In this document: piece after piece, positions 17,299 to 25,122 of the stretch
Layout of the letters: each line of letters begins with the position of its first letter
How positions within the stretch are numbered: position 1 is the stretch's first letter
From: Roseiarcus sp963798015
GTDB taxonomy: Bacteria; Pseudomonadota; Alphaproteobacteria; Rhizobiales; Beijerinckiaceae
Reading direction: 5' to 3'
DNA: 64,000 bases
NCBI GenBank assembly: GCA_963798015.1
Contig: CAWCSA010000015.1
Span: forward strand, 62,001 to 126,000
Notes under the pieces: model-generated
The model's input: only the letters and a program-made list of their open reading frames with translations
Databases searched by the model: none
What the model was told of the DNA's origin: nothing
Made by a program: the position numbers and the translations under genes

Positions 17299-17318
17299 AA
17301 AATGCATCTGTATCAGCG
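17299..17318 (+). repeat. Dispersed 20-bp motif, copy 3
   Basis: AAAATGCATCTGTATCAGCG, differing at three positions from copy 2 (14786-14805). It lies just before the toxin remnant. Confidence 0.5.
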
Positions 17319-17342
17319 GGCCGGAGTGCGGCCCGCGGCGCT

Positions 17343-17645
17343 GATTCTGGTCTTGCCAAACCGTACCTGAACGGGCTGCCACGCGAGGATCAACGGATCA
17401 TCGGTCGCGACATCGCCAAAGTGCAATTCGGCTGGCCTATTGGCTTGCCAGTGTGTCGCCCGCTCGGAAATGGGCTTGGGGAAGTGCGTTCGTCATTGCC
17501 GAGCCGCCGCGAAGGGCGCGTAGTGTTCGGTTTCCATGATGGCATGCTGATCGCGCTTAACGCGTTCATCAAAAAGACGCAGGCGACGCCAGCCCGGGAA
17601 ATAACCTTGGTGCAACACCGATCGAAAGAAGCAATGGCGCCATGA
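17343..17645 (+). pseudogene. HigB/RelE-like (Gp49 family) toxin, 5'-truncated
   Basis: The frame reads PYLNGLPREDQRIIGRDIAK, VQFGWPIGLPVCRPLGNGLG, EVRSSLPSRREGRVVFGFHD and IALNAFIKKTQATPAREI, the complete core of phage-derived Gp49-like / HigB mRNA-interferase toxins. The usual N-terminal 10-15 residues are replaced by unrelated low-quality sequence, and no good start lies upstream; GTG at 17421 would delete the first helix. The stop overlaps the antitoxin start (ATGA at 17642), the standard toxin-first order. Because the antitoxin is broken, this toxin is probably inactive or lost through the missing N-terminus. Confidence 0.7.
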
Positions 17646-17892
17646 CCAACAAGAATCCGCATATCGGCTCGACCCTCGAAAGCTAGCTTGACGAAAAGGG
17701 CATTCGCGAGGACGTGACCGCCGCCGCCATGAAAGAGGCGGCCTCACCAAGTCGCGCATGGCCGCCATTATGCACACCAGCCGCGCGCAGCTCGACCGGT
17801 TGCTTTATCCTTCGAGCGGCAGTGTGACGCTTGAGACCCTGATGACCGCCGCCCGTGCGGTCGGGCGCGAACTGCGTCTCGAACTCATTTAA
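17642..17892 (+). pseudogene. HigA-like XRE antitoxin, broken by stop and frameshift
   Basis: It begins MTNKNPHIGSTLES, then meets an in-frame TAG at codon 14 where relatives continue (typically DDFL/EEG). It continues LDEKGIREDVTAAAMKEA, then changes frame near 17738 and resumes as LTKSRMAAIMHTSRAQLDRL with YPSSGSVTLETLMTAARAVG and RELRLELI at the stop. The HTH (SRMAAIMHTSRAQLDRLL) is recognisable, but about ten residues before it are missing. Both lesions together exclude a functional antitoxin. Confidence 0.75.
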
Positions 17893-17929
17893 GCCCGCGA
17901 GAGCAGCAAGCAAGATTTGGTGATTATCC

Positions 17930-18562
17930 CGTACTTCTGGCCACCATTGGCAATGCACCGTGTGCGCCCCCGGCGGTTCCACAGGTTATCGCTTCTCGCA
18001 CTTGACCGGCACAATCTTTGAGAACACGAATAAGCCGTTGAAAGATTGGTACCGAGTCGCGCATCTCATGCTGGTCAGCAAGAAGGGCATGAGTGCCCTC
18101 CAAATCTACCGCTATATGGGCTTCGGCTCGTACAAGACTGCTTGGCTCATGTGCCACAAGATCAGAACCGCGATGGTCGAGGACGTTAAGAAGCTTGGTG
18201 GGATCGTCGAAGTTGACGAAACCTACGTCGGCGGCAGCGATAAGAACCGGCATTGGGACAAGAAAAGCGGGACACGCGGGCGCGGTGACACTGGCAAGAC
18301 TGCGGTCGTCGGTGCGGTTAAGCGTAAAGGAAACGTAGTTGCTCGCGTTGTCGAGAACACCAACCGTGAAACGCTTGAAGCTTTCGTCCGAGAAACAGTA
18401 TCGAACCGCGTTAGACTTCTCTGCACCGATGCTTATCCCGGGTACGTGCGGTTGAAGCATCGTTTCCCGCATCAATCCGTTGACCACATCATTGGGCAAC
18501 ATGTCGTTGGCGCGGTTCACACGAACACCATTGAGGGCTTCCGGTTTGTTGAGTTCATATAG
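17930..18562 (+). pseudogene. IS1595-family (ISXO2-like) transposase remnant
   Basis: The frame contains the ISXO2/IS1595 core: WQCTVC zinc-ribbon residue, TGTIFENTNKPLKDWYRVAH, MGFGSYKTAWLMCHKIR, the catalytic Asp in GGIVEVDETYVGG, a second Asp in LLCTDAYPGY, and HTNTIEGF, where the third acidic residue should lead into the conserved WS-LKRG segment. Instead the frame jumps to RFVEFI and stops. The N-terminus is also cut just after the antitoxin remnant. Neither terminal inverted repeat is recognisable, so this is a doubly truncated relic. Confidence 0.75.
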
Positions 18563-18748
18563 TTGCCAGACGGAAGTAATAGCAATAATAAAGAAGATCG
18601 CAAGCGGAATCAACGCGGCGTTTGGTCGCTTTTTATTGAGATAGTACGTTTCTATGCCACAAGCGGCGAAGCTAACGAACAGAAACGACAGAACGATATA
18701 GCCGAGCGCGTGGCGTGCTGGACAATGGTAACGGGTTGGGGAACCGTT

Positions 18749-19982
18749 CAGGGCTGTTCAGTTCTTTAACCTTTGAGGGTCGATTTGGGATTCCCGAGGG
18801 CGGAAATGTCTAAATCTATACGCGACAACCCGAATCGGAGGTTGTCAGATGCAGGCGTCGCTGCTGAAGATTTTGCGCTCGATCCCGGACCGCCGACGGC
18901 GGGAAGGCCTGCGGTTCGATCTGGCGACGGTCCTGCTCTATTCGATCTTGGGCATGGTCGCCGGGGCCAATTCCTACCGGCAAATGCATGAATTCATTCG
19001 TATTCACCTTCAGCGCTTGAACGAAGCCTTCGGCCTTCGGTTGCCCTATTCGCCCTCCTATACCGGTTTGCGGGCGATCCTCCAGGGCGTCGATCCGACC
19101 GCGTTGGAGGCAGCGTTTCGGCAGCATGCGTCCTCGATGGAGGCTGCGCCTTCGTCGGACGGCCTGACCGCCATCGCCGTCGACGGCAAGACGCTGCGCG
19201 GCAGTTTCGACGCATTCAGCGACCGCAAGGCCACCCACATGTTGTCGGCGTTGCGGCAGGCCGACCAGATCGTGCTCGGCCATCTGATGGTCGACGAGAA
19301 GAGCAACGAGATTCCGGCTGCGCCGGAGCTGATCGAGGCGCTGGGGCTGAAAGACTGTCTGTTCACGCTCGACGCCGAGCACGCCCAAAAAAAACATTCG
19401 AGCGCGTGATCGCGTCGGGCAATCACCTGCTGACCCAGGTCAAGGACAACCAACCGAGCCTACGCCGCAAGCTCAAGCTGGGAACGGCGGGCCGTAAACC
19501 GACCGGGTCGGCCAAGAGCGAGACCTCAGGTCGCAATCGCTGGGAAACCCGCGAACTTGCGGCGTTTCCGGCCAAGGCGTGGTTCCGCCATACGCCGTGG
19601 GACGGCCTCATCAAGACCGTGCTTCGGCTCGAGCGCACGGTCTGCAAGCGCAACTCCAAGACCGGACTTTGCAAGCAAACATGCGAGACCGTCTTCTGGA
19701 TTTCCTCGGCTTCCAGCCAAACGCCCGCGCGCTGGAACGAATGGATCCGCGCTCATTGGCGCATAGAGAACGGCAGCCACTACGTGCGCGACGCCGCTTT
19801 CGCCGAAGACGCTTCGCGCATCCGAAAGAACCCCGACATCGTCGCGCGCTTGCGATCGTTCGCTTACAACCTGATCCGGGCAGAAGGGGGCTCCAACATC
19901 CGCAACGCACGTTGGCGTGCCGCCCTCGATATCAATCTAATCCTCGAAATGCCCCACTTACATTGAGAACTGAACAGCCCTG
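18749..19982 (+). mobile_element. ISAs1-family insertion sequence with 10-bp target duplication
   Basis: Left end CAGGGCTGTTCAGTTC (18749) and right end GAACTGAACAGCCCTG (to 19982) are near-perfect inverted repeats. Flanking GGGAACCGTT occurs at 18739-18748 and 19983-19992, a perfect 10-bp target duplication within the usual 8-10 bp for this family. The insertion is therefore recent enough to retain exact boundaries. It carries one transposase, interrupted by a frameshift. Confidence 0.95.
18849..19966 (+). CDS. ISAs1 transposase, frameshifted at an A8 run
   Basis: The N-terminal frame (18849-19409) contains the DUF4338/DDE N-terminal region, LLKILRSIPDRRRREGLRFD and the catalytic Asp in AIAVDGKTLRGS. 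The C-terminal frame (19406-19966) contains VIASGNHLLTQVKDNQPSLR, the Glu in HWRIENGSHYVRDAAFAED, and RSFAYNLIR. The frames would join as LDAEHAQKK-TFERVIASGN at a run of eight A residues (19387-19394); nine A would keep one frame. Either a single-base deletion has inactivated the gene, or slippage on the A-run yields the full protein. ISAs1 transposases are usually one frame. Confidence 0.85.
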
Positions 19983-20508
19983 GGGAACCGTTGGTGCCGC
20001 TATATTGGCCGGCGTAGCCGCCTGTATATTCTATATGCAATGGGGTACTATGCAGGCCCAATTGGATGAGCAGAGGGCTGACTTTAGGCTGGATCAAAGG
20101 GCGTGGATTGGAATAGAGACCATCGATCCAGACCCAATAACACCGGAAATTGGAAAGCCGTTTACAGTTCACATTGTAATAAAAAACACTGGTAAAACTC
20201 CGGCCAGAAAAATAACTTCGCGTGGGCGCGGAGAGCCAGTTCCAAATGGTTCCGTCGCCAACTTTTCGTATGCAGATATGAACACGTACCAAGCAGGATT
20301 CCTGACTCCCGGAGGAACGATTAGTCTTAGTACCATTCCGATTGTCGATCCGCGTACTAATAAGTCTAGTACCTTCGACTTCAACATTATTAACGCTATC
20401 GTTATGAAAAACATGACCGTCTACATTCACGGACGAATCGAATACTACGACATTTTTGGAGATCCACACTGGCTTACTTATTGCGCCAATTATCGACCAA
20501 AAACATAG

Positions 20509-20979
20509 AGAGAACCAAGTCATCGGCTCTCTCCAGCACCAGCATAGTTTTTTGGTGCGTATGTGCAGGCAACCAATGGCTGGAGGGTGACGCGTCCAAA
20601 TTGCCGTGAGCTTGGGGCTATCTCTCTCTGGCTAGCAGGCAAGCCATTGAAATGCTGAAAGTCACGGGCACGGTAATATGATACCGCGCTTTTTATGTCA
20701 AACTCGGGATAATCGCTCAAGATTTTGCACCAGTGCGCAAAGCTTGAAAATCAAAGGCTTTTAGCCGGTGCAAAAGACAGGGCGGAACCTCCGCGGACGA
20801 GGAACGACGGTATTCGTCCTCACTAGAAAGTCGACGCCGATGTTGGCAAAATCAGAAATCTGTGCTATAAACTCAGGGCCGTCGGGATAAACCCATCACA
20901 CGGCGCGGCGCGAAACGCGATTGCCGCTGAAAACATGTGAGATGGAAATGCCGAAGGGAAAGATTTTTTTATTCCAATC
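20509..20979. other. Gene-poor region before the repeat array
   Basis: No recognisable gene. A minus-strand frame (20720 to 20520) reads SDYPEFDIKSAVSYYRARDF and continues for 66 residues with protein-like composition, but it has no ribosome site and no known family, so it is only a weak candidate. Confidence 0.3.
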
Positions 20980-21108
20980 GGCCGTAACCCATTGAAAAGT
21001 CCCGATTCGAAAAAATAAACGCTAGTAAACGCTAGCACTTTTACTAGCGTTTACTAGCGTTTACTAGCGTTTACTAGCGTTTATTGGCGTTTAAGAGCGT
21101 TTATTGGG
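20980..21108 (+). repeat. Core repeat copy 2 with hairpin and 10-bp tandem array
   Basis: The core is GGCCGTAACCCATTGAAAAG (20980-20999), then TCCCGATTCGAAAAAATAAA. Next come AAACGCTAGTAAACGCTAG and, after a spacer of about 8 bases, its exact inverse CTAGCGTTTACTAGCGTTT (19-bp arms). The right arm continues as tandem 10-bp units: TTTACTAGCG repeated, then TTTATTGGCG, TTTAAGAGCG and TTTATTGGGG (to about 21108). The 10-bp period equals one helical turn, as in iteron arrays that bind a protein on one DNA face. The sirtuin gene starts about 100 bases downstream. Confidence 0.9.
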
Positions 21109-21206
21109 GCGGATTTCCGCCGCCGGGTCGCGCTCGCGCAGGTCGTCGCGAGGGCTCCCTATATGAGACGTAGTCTTCAATCCCCCGACACGCGAGGTCC
21201 AACGCG

Positions 21207-22148
21207 ATGGTCGCCGAAGGTCAGCGGATGACCGGATATGCTAGCCTGCAAGACTTCGTTGATCGGCACGAACGCCTGTTCATCCTGACCGGCGCGGGTT
21301 GCAGCACGCCTTCAGGGATCCCGGATTATCGTGACGCCGAGGGCCAATGGAAACGCGCCCAGCCGGTGACCTATCAGGCCTTCATGGGCGAGGAAAAGAC
21401 GCGCCGGCGCTATTGGGCGCGCAGCCTCGTCGGCTGGCGGCTCATTCGTCAGGCCGAGCCCAACGACGCGCATCGCGCTTTGGCCAGGCTCGAGGCGGCC
21501 GGCCGAAGCGAGCTTCTTTTGACCCAGAACGTGGACCGGCTGCACCAGGCGGCGGGCAGCGAACGGGTGATCGACCTGCACGGACGGATCGATCGCGTCC
21601 GATGCATGGATTGCCAGCAGCGATCGCCGCGGGTCGAACTGCAGGACGAACTTGGCCGGCGCAATCCCGACTGGCTAAATCTTGACGCAGCGGAGGCGCC
21701 CGACGGCGACGCGGACCTCGAAGGGGCGGATTTTTCGTCCTTCGCCATTCCGCCCTGCCGCCGCTGCGGCGGGGTGCTCAAGCCTGACGTCGTGTTCTTC
21801 GGCGAAAACGTCCCTCGCGACCGTGTCGAAGCGGCGTTCGGGCATCTGGACCAGGCCGACGCGATGCTGATCGTCGGCTCCTCGCTCATGGTCTATTCGG
21901 GCTTTCGCTTCGCTGAACGGGCCGCGAGCCTCGGCAAACCTTTGGCCGCAATCAACCTTGGCCGAACGCGAGCGGACACGTTCCTTGCCTTCAAGGCCGA
22001 GACGCCGTGCGAGTCCGCGCTCGCTTTCCTGTTGGATCCGCGAGCGACGTCAGGCTCGATCCAGCCCGCTCGCTTAAAACAATCCTCATCCAGCGCGCTT
22101 GTAAGCCCAGGTGAGCGTTCTCGCGAGCAGCACGGCGCGGACGATTAA
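21207..22148 (+). CDS. Sirtuin-family NAD-dependent deacylase (SIR2)
   Basis: This 313-residue sirtuin removes acyl groups from lysine using NAD. Motifs are ILTGAGCSTPSGIPDYRDAEG (NAD loop, residues 26-46), TQNVDRLHQAAGS, the catalytic His in VIDLHGRIDRVRC, the zinc Cys pairs CMDC and CRRCGG, KPDVVFFGENVP and GSSLMVYSG. The GIPDYRDAEGQW form groups it with class II (SIRT4-like) enzymes of proteobacteria. GAGG lies nine bases before ATG 21207; ATG at 21228 is an alternative start. The last roughly 30 residues after LLDP are a non-conserved tail. It follows the repeat array, but no functional link is shown. Confidence 0.93.
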   Translation: MVAEGQRMTGYASLQDFVDRHERLFILTGAGCSTPSGIPDYRDAEGQWKRAQPVTYQAFMGEEKTRRRYWARSLVGWRLIRQAEPNDAHRALARLEAAGRSELLLTQNVDRLHQAAGSERVIDLHGRIDRVRCMDCQQRSPRVELQDELGRRNPDWLNLDAAEAPDGDADLEGADFSSFAIPPCRRCGGVLKPDVVFFGENVPRDRVEAAFGHLDQADAMLIVGSSLMVYSGFRFAERAASLGKPLAAINLGRTRADTFLAFKAETPCESALAFLLDPRATSGSIQPARLKQSSSSALVSPGERSREQHGADD

Positions 22149-22160
22149 GGACCCATAAGG

Positions 22161-22397
22161 ATGCGCTTCGCTTGGGTAGCAATTTCCCTGCTTTGCTCTG
22201 TCGGCGCCGTCGCCGCACAGCAGGTCGTTGTTTCTGACGGCGATCTACCATATTCGTATTGTGGAACTATGGCCGCGCTGAGGACCAATTTGACCGGCAC
22301 GCCGGAGCCCTCGCCCAAAAGCGACGCCGTTCTTCGGCGACTGGGCGTTCGTTGCATCGGTCCGGTGGGCGCGCCGCGGGTTCGACAGCGCTATTGA
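22161..22397 (+). CDS. Small secreted protein, unknown
   Basis: The 78-residue product begins MRFAWVAISLLCSVGAVAAQ, a clear Sec signal with a likely cut after AVAA. The mature part (about 58 residues) has two Cys residues (YCG and VRCIG) that could form one disulfide; no family is recognised. AAGG precedes the ATG at 22161, 12 bases after the sirtuin stop, so it may be co-transcribed. Confidence 0.6.
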   Translation: MRFAWVAISLLCSVGAVAAQQVVVSDGDLPYSYCGTMAALRTNLTGTPEPSPKSDAVLRRLGVRCIGPVGAPRVRQRY

Positions 22398-22432
22398 GGA
22401 GACGGCGCCAACAGTCGCGTCCGATCGCCCGC

Positions 22433-22463
22433 AAACAAGAAGCGGCCGCCCGAAGGCGGCCGC
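22433..22463 (-). terminator. Hairpin terminator of small membrane-protein gene
   Basis: GCGGCCGCC-CGAA-GGCGGCCGC is a perfect 9-bp stem. On the minus strand it has loop TTCG and is followed by TTCTTGTTTG. It lies just past the stop of the minus-strand gene at 22467. Confidence 0.75.
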
Positions 22464-22466
22464 GAG

Positions 22467-22700
22467 TTAGCGCAGGATCGCCGAGGTCACCGGCCAGGTT
22501 AGGGACAAACTGATGATCAGTCCGACCGCCGCCAGGCTTCCCAAGCGCATCTTCTCCCGCGCGCCCTCTGGCAGCGCGGTAATCATCAGAACCGCGAAGA
22601 CGAGGACGAGGAACCCCGCGGGGAGGTTGGCGACCGAAGGGTGAAACACGGCGTCGATGAAGTCGTCGAGGGTCGGGCCGATTTGATCCAATCCGTACAT
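22467..22700 (-). CDS. Small two-helix membrane protein, unknown
   Basis: The 77-residue product starts MYGLDQIGPTLDDFIDAVFH. Two hydrophobic segments follow: LPAGFLVLVFAVLMITALP (about 27-45) and LAAVGLIISLSLTWPVTSAI (about 56-75). ATG at 22700 is chosen for the AAGGAGC site seven bases upstream; the frame extends 10 codons further without one. It has its own terminator and a 260-base AT-rich upstream region, so it is probably a single-gene unit. Function unknown. Confidence 0.7.
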   Translation of the reverse strand: MYGLDQIGPTLDDFIDAVFHPSVANLPAGFLVLVFAVLMITALPEGAREKMRLGSLAAVGLIISLSLTWPVTSAILR

Positions 22701-22962
22701 CAATTTGCTCCTTGTAAGAGCGGTCAACAACTTATCGCACGAATTGCTGATCTCACAAAGGACGTCTTAAGTTTAACCTTTACTGGTGACCAGTCTATAC
22801 TTAATTGAATATTGATACGGTTCAATAAAATAACTACAATTTGAGGCCGTCAGCGTAGCGCAATTAGAAATTGCGATTGACAACGAGCCCGCGCGCTGGC
22901 GCATTACCCCCTCCAAACTTCAGTGGCCGCCAAAGGCGACGCCCGCTCGAGGAGCCAGACCC

Positions 22963-23637
22963 ATGCGCATCGAGCCCGTGTTTCTGTTCGATCTCGATGG
23001 AACGCTGGTCGACAGCGTCTATCAGCACGTCCTGGCCTGGAAGGAGGCCCTCGACGCCGAAGGCGTGGACATCTCGGTCTGGCGCATCCATCGCAAGATC
23101 GGCATGAGCGGCGGCCTGTTCACCAATCAGCTCAAACGCGAAACCGGAACGGACCTCAGCGACGATCGGCTCGAGCGCCTGCGCCATCTGCACACGCAAG
23201 CCTATCGTCGGATGTCCGCCTCCATTCGCCCGCTGCCAGGCGCTCGGGAATTGTTGGCTTGGCTGACCAACGCAGGACTTCCGTGGGCGATCGCCACCAG
23301 CGGCAGAATGGAGACGGCGGCGGTCAACCTCGCCGCGCTCGGCGTCGATCCCGCTGTAACCCCGGTGGTGACACGCGATCAGGTCAAATATGCAAAGCCT
23401 GACCCGGACCTCTTTCTCGCCGCCGCGGCCCGGTTGAACGCGCCCATCGAGACGGCGGTCGTGGTCGGGGACAGCATCTGGGACATGCTGGCGGCGGCGC
23501 GCTGTCGCGCGCTCGGGGTCGGCCTCCTATGCGGCGGTTATGGCGCGAGCGAACTACAACAAGCCACCGCCTTCCGCGTCTACGAGGACCCCGCCGACCT
23601 GCTGGTCCATATCGATGAGCTTGGCGGGCGCAGGTAA
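22963..23637 (+). CDS. HAD-superfamily phosphatase, phosphoglycolate-phosphatase-like
   Basis: Motif I is FLFDLDGTLVDS (nucleophile and acid Asp, residues 8-19), motif II AIATSGRMETA (Ser), motif III Lys in KYAKPDPDLF, and motif IV VVGDSIWDMLAA (Asp pair). The C1 cap lies between I and II (helical, residues 20-90), as in Gph/beta-phosphoglucomutase subfamily I hydrolases. It likely dephosphorylates a small phosphometabolite such as 2-phosphoglycolate; the substrate is not determined. It converges with hutF, with 15 bases between stops. Confidence 0.88.
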   Translation: MRIEPVFLFDLDGTLVDSVYQHVLAWKEALDAEGVDISVWRIHRKIGMSGGLFTNQLKRETGTDLSDDRLERLRHLHTQAYRRMSASIRPLPGARELLAWLTNAGLPWAIATSGRMETAAVNLAALGVDPAVTPVVTRDQVKYAKPDPDLFLAAAARLNAPIETAVVVGDSIWDMLAAARCRALGVGLLCGGYGASELQQATAFRVYEDPADLLVHIDELGGRR

Positions 23638-23652
23638 GGCGGTGTTTTTGGT

Positions 23653-25017
23653 TCAATGCGCTTGCAAGCTCAGTTCCCGCATCGTCTTTGCGAATTGCGC
23701 GGCGATCTCGTCCTTGAACACGTGTTGGCCGCCGGCGACGACTCTCAGTCCGCCGCTCCAGACGCAATCGACAACCGGATTGCCGGCCGAGAATATCCAC
23801 GCGTCGAGCACCTGATCGTCCGCCTTGCCGGCTAGCGTCGGATGGTCGGCGCGAAAGGTGAGAATGTCGGCCGCCGCGCCGGGCGCAAGCTTACCTGAGT
23901 TCCGCCGCATGGCCTGAGCGCTGCCGACCCAGATCGTGTCGAGCATCGTCCGGCCCGACGACCCGCCCGGTGAAGCGCAGACATTCCGCGCCCGCTCCCG
24001 CAATCTCTGGGCATATTCGAGCTGGCGCAATTCCGCGGCGACGCCAATCGAGACGTTGGAGTCGGTGCCAATTCCGTAGCGCCCGCCAACACGGATGTAA
24101 TCCGCTGCGTTGAAGATGCCGTCACCAAGATTGGCTTCCGTGATCGGACAAAGCCCGGCGACCGCGCCCGAGCGTGCCAGGTCCCGGGTCTCGCCTTCAT
24201 CCATGTGGGTTGCGTGGACGAGGCACCACCTTTCATCGACGTCGGCATGGTCGAGCAGCCAGCGCACCGGCCGAGCGCCCAACGAGGCGATACAGTCGTC
24301 CACTTCCTTGACTTGTTCGGCCGCATGAATGTGAATGGGACCGTCACCGGCAACAGACATAAGCTCGGACATTTCGCTCGGCGTTACGGCGCGAAGGCTA
24401 TGCGGCGCAATGCCGATGGTCTCTGCTTCATGCGCCTTGATCATTTCGCGACAATCCTCGACGAGGCGCGCGAATGATGCGAGGTCGCAGATGAACCGCC
24501 TTTGCTCCGGCCTCGGCGGTGCGGCCCCAAAAGTGGAGTGGGCGTAAAACACTGGGAGCAGCGTCATGCCGATGCCGACGCGCCGAGCCGCGGACAGAAT
24601 GCGGCCGGCCATCTCCGCAGGCTGTGCGTAAGGCGAGCCGTCAGGCGCGTGATGGAGGTAATGAAACTCCGCCACAGCAGCGAATCCCGCCTCCAGCATC
24701 TCGACATAAAGTTGCGCCGCGACCGCCTCGACGTCATCCGGCGACATCATGAGCGCAAAGCGATACATGGTTTCGCGCCAGGTCCAGAACGTGTCGGCGT
24801 CCTTACCCCTTACCTCGGCAAGGCCGGCCATGGCTCGCTGGAAGGCGTGGCTGTGCAGGTTCGCCGCCGCCGGCGCCATGATCGCGTGATGCTCGTCCCC
24901 CTCCTGCGCTGACGCTTCCGTTTCCACAGTGGCGATGGCGCCGTCGTCAATCGTGACGCGAACGTCGGACTTCCAACCCTCAGGGGTCAGCGCTCTTGCG
25001 GCGTGAAGGACAGGCAC
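23653..25017 (-). CDS. hutF: Formimidoylglutamate deiminase HutF
   Basis: HutF converts N-formimino-L-glutamate to N-formyl-L-glutamate and ammonia, step four of the five-enzyme histidine pathway. The 454-residue amidohydrolase has the NLHSHAFQRAMAGLAEVRG metal site, FWTWRETMYRFA (characteristic of HutF), VAEFHYLHHAPDG, IAPHSLRAV, IHIHAAEQ and GTDSNVSIG. GTG start at 25017. It is divergent from hutI, and the product of HutH/U/I is its substrate, while HutG completes the route, so the cell uses the formylglutamate branch rather than direct formamide release. Confidence 0.95.
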   Translation of the reverse strand: MPVLHAARALTPEGWKSDVRVTIDDGAIATVETEASAQEGDEHHAIMAPAAANLHSHAFQRAMAGLAEVRGKDADTFWTWRETMYRFALMMSPDDVEAVAAQLYVEMLEAGFAAVAEFHYLHHAPDGSPYAQPAEMAGRILSAARRVGIGMTLLPVFYAHSTFGAAPPRPEQRRFICDLASFARLVEDCREMIKAHEAETIGIAPHSLRAVTPSEMSELMSVAGDGPIHIHAAEQVKEVDDCIASLGARPVRWLLDHADVDERWCLVHATHMDEGETRDLARSGAVAGLCPITEANLGDGIFNAADYIRVGGRYGIGTDSNVSIGVAAELRQLEYAQRLRERARNVCASPGGSSGRTMLDTIWVGSAQAMRRNSGKLAPGAAADILTFRADHPTLAGKADDQVLDAWIFSAGNPVVDCVWSGGLRVVAGGQHVFKDEIAAQFAKTMRELSLQAH

Positions 25018-25122
25018 CGGTCGTCTCCGCTTGTCTCGATCAGGTGCTTAAGCCGCTCCCTTGCCTTTCGGACAATTCGGTCTAAGCATGAAATGGTCTG
25101 CGGCGGGAAGCCGTTGAGCGCC

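Larger units (their letters stand above)
18563..20508 (+). pseudogene. Single-helix membrane protein gene split by ISAs1
   Basis: Two coding pieces, 18563-18748 and 19993-20508, join exactly in frame if the ISAs1 element and one copy of its 10-bp duplication are removed, giving about 233 residues. The join reads EANEQKRQNDIAERVACWTM, then VTGWGTVGAAILAGVAACIF: a charged N-terminal segment, one membrane helix, then QLDEQRADFRLDQRAWIGIE and a beta-rich C-terminal domain ending NYRPKT. This architecture is common in small uncharacterised bacterial membrane proteins; function is unknown. The start is uncertain (TTG at 18563, directly after the IS1595 remnant stop), so the true N-terminus may have been lost too. 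Confidence 0.7.

Noticed and set aside
18545..18748. Minus-strand frame that looks like two membrane helices
   Set aside because: The plus-strand frame over the same bases joins exactly in frame with the clearly coding segment beyond the ISAs1 element, so the hydrophobic minus frame is an antisense effect.
21017..21108. CRISPR array
   Set aside because: The units are contiguous 10-bp repeats without spacers and no cas genes are present.
22730..22962. Additional small gene in the AT-rich stretch before the HAD gene
   Set aside because: No open frame with a ribosome site and protein-like composition; more likely promoter DNA.
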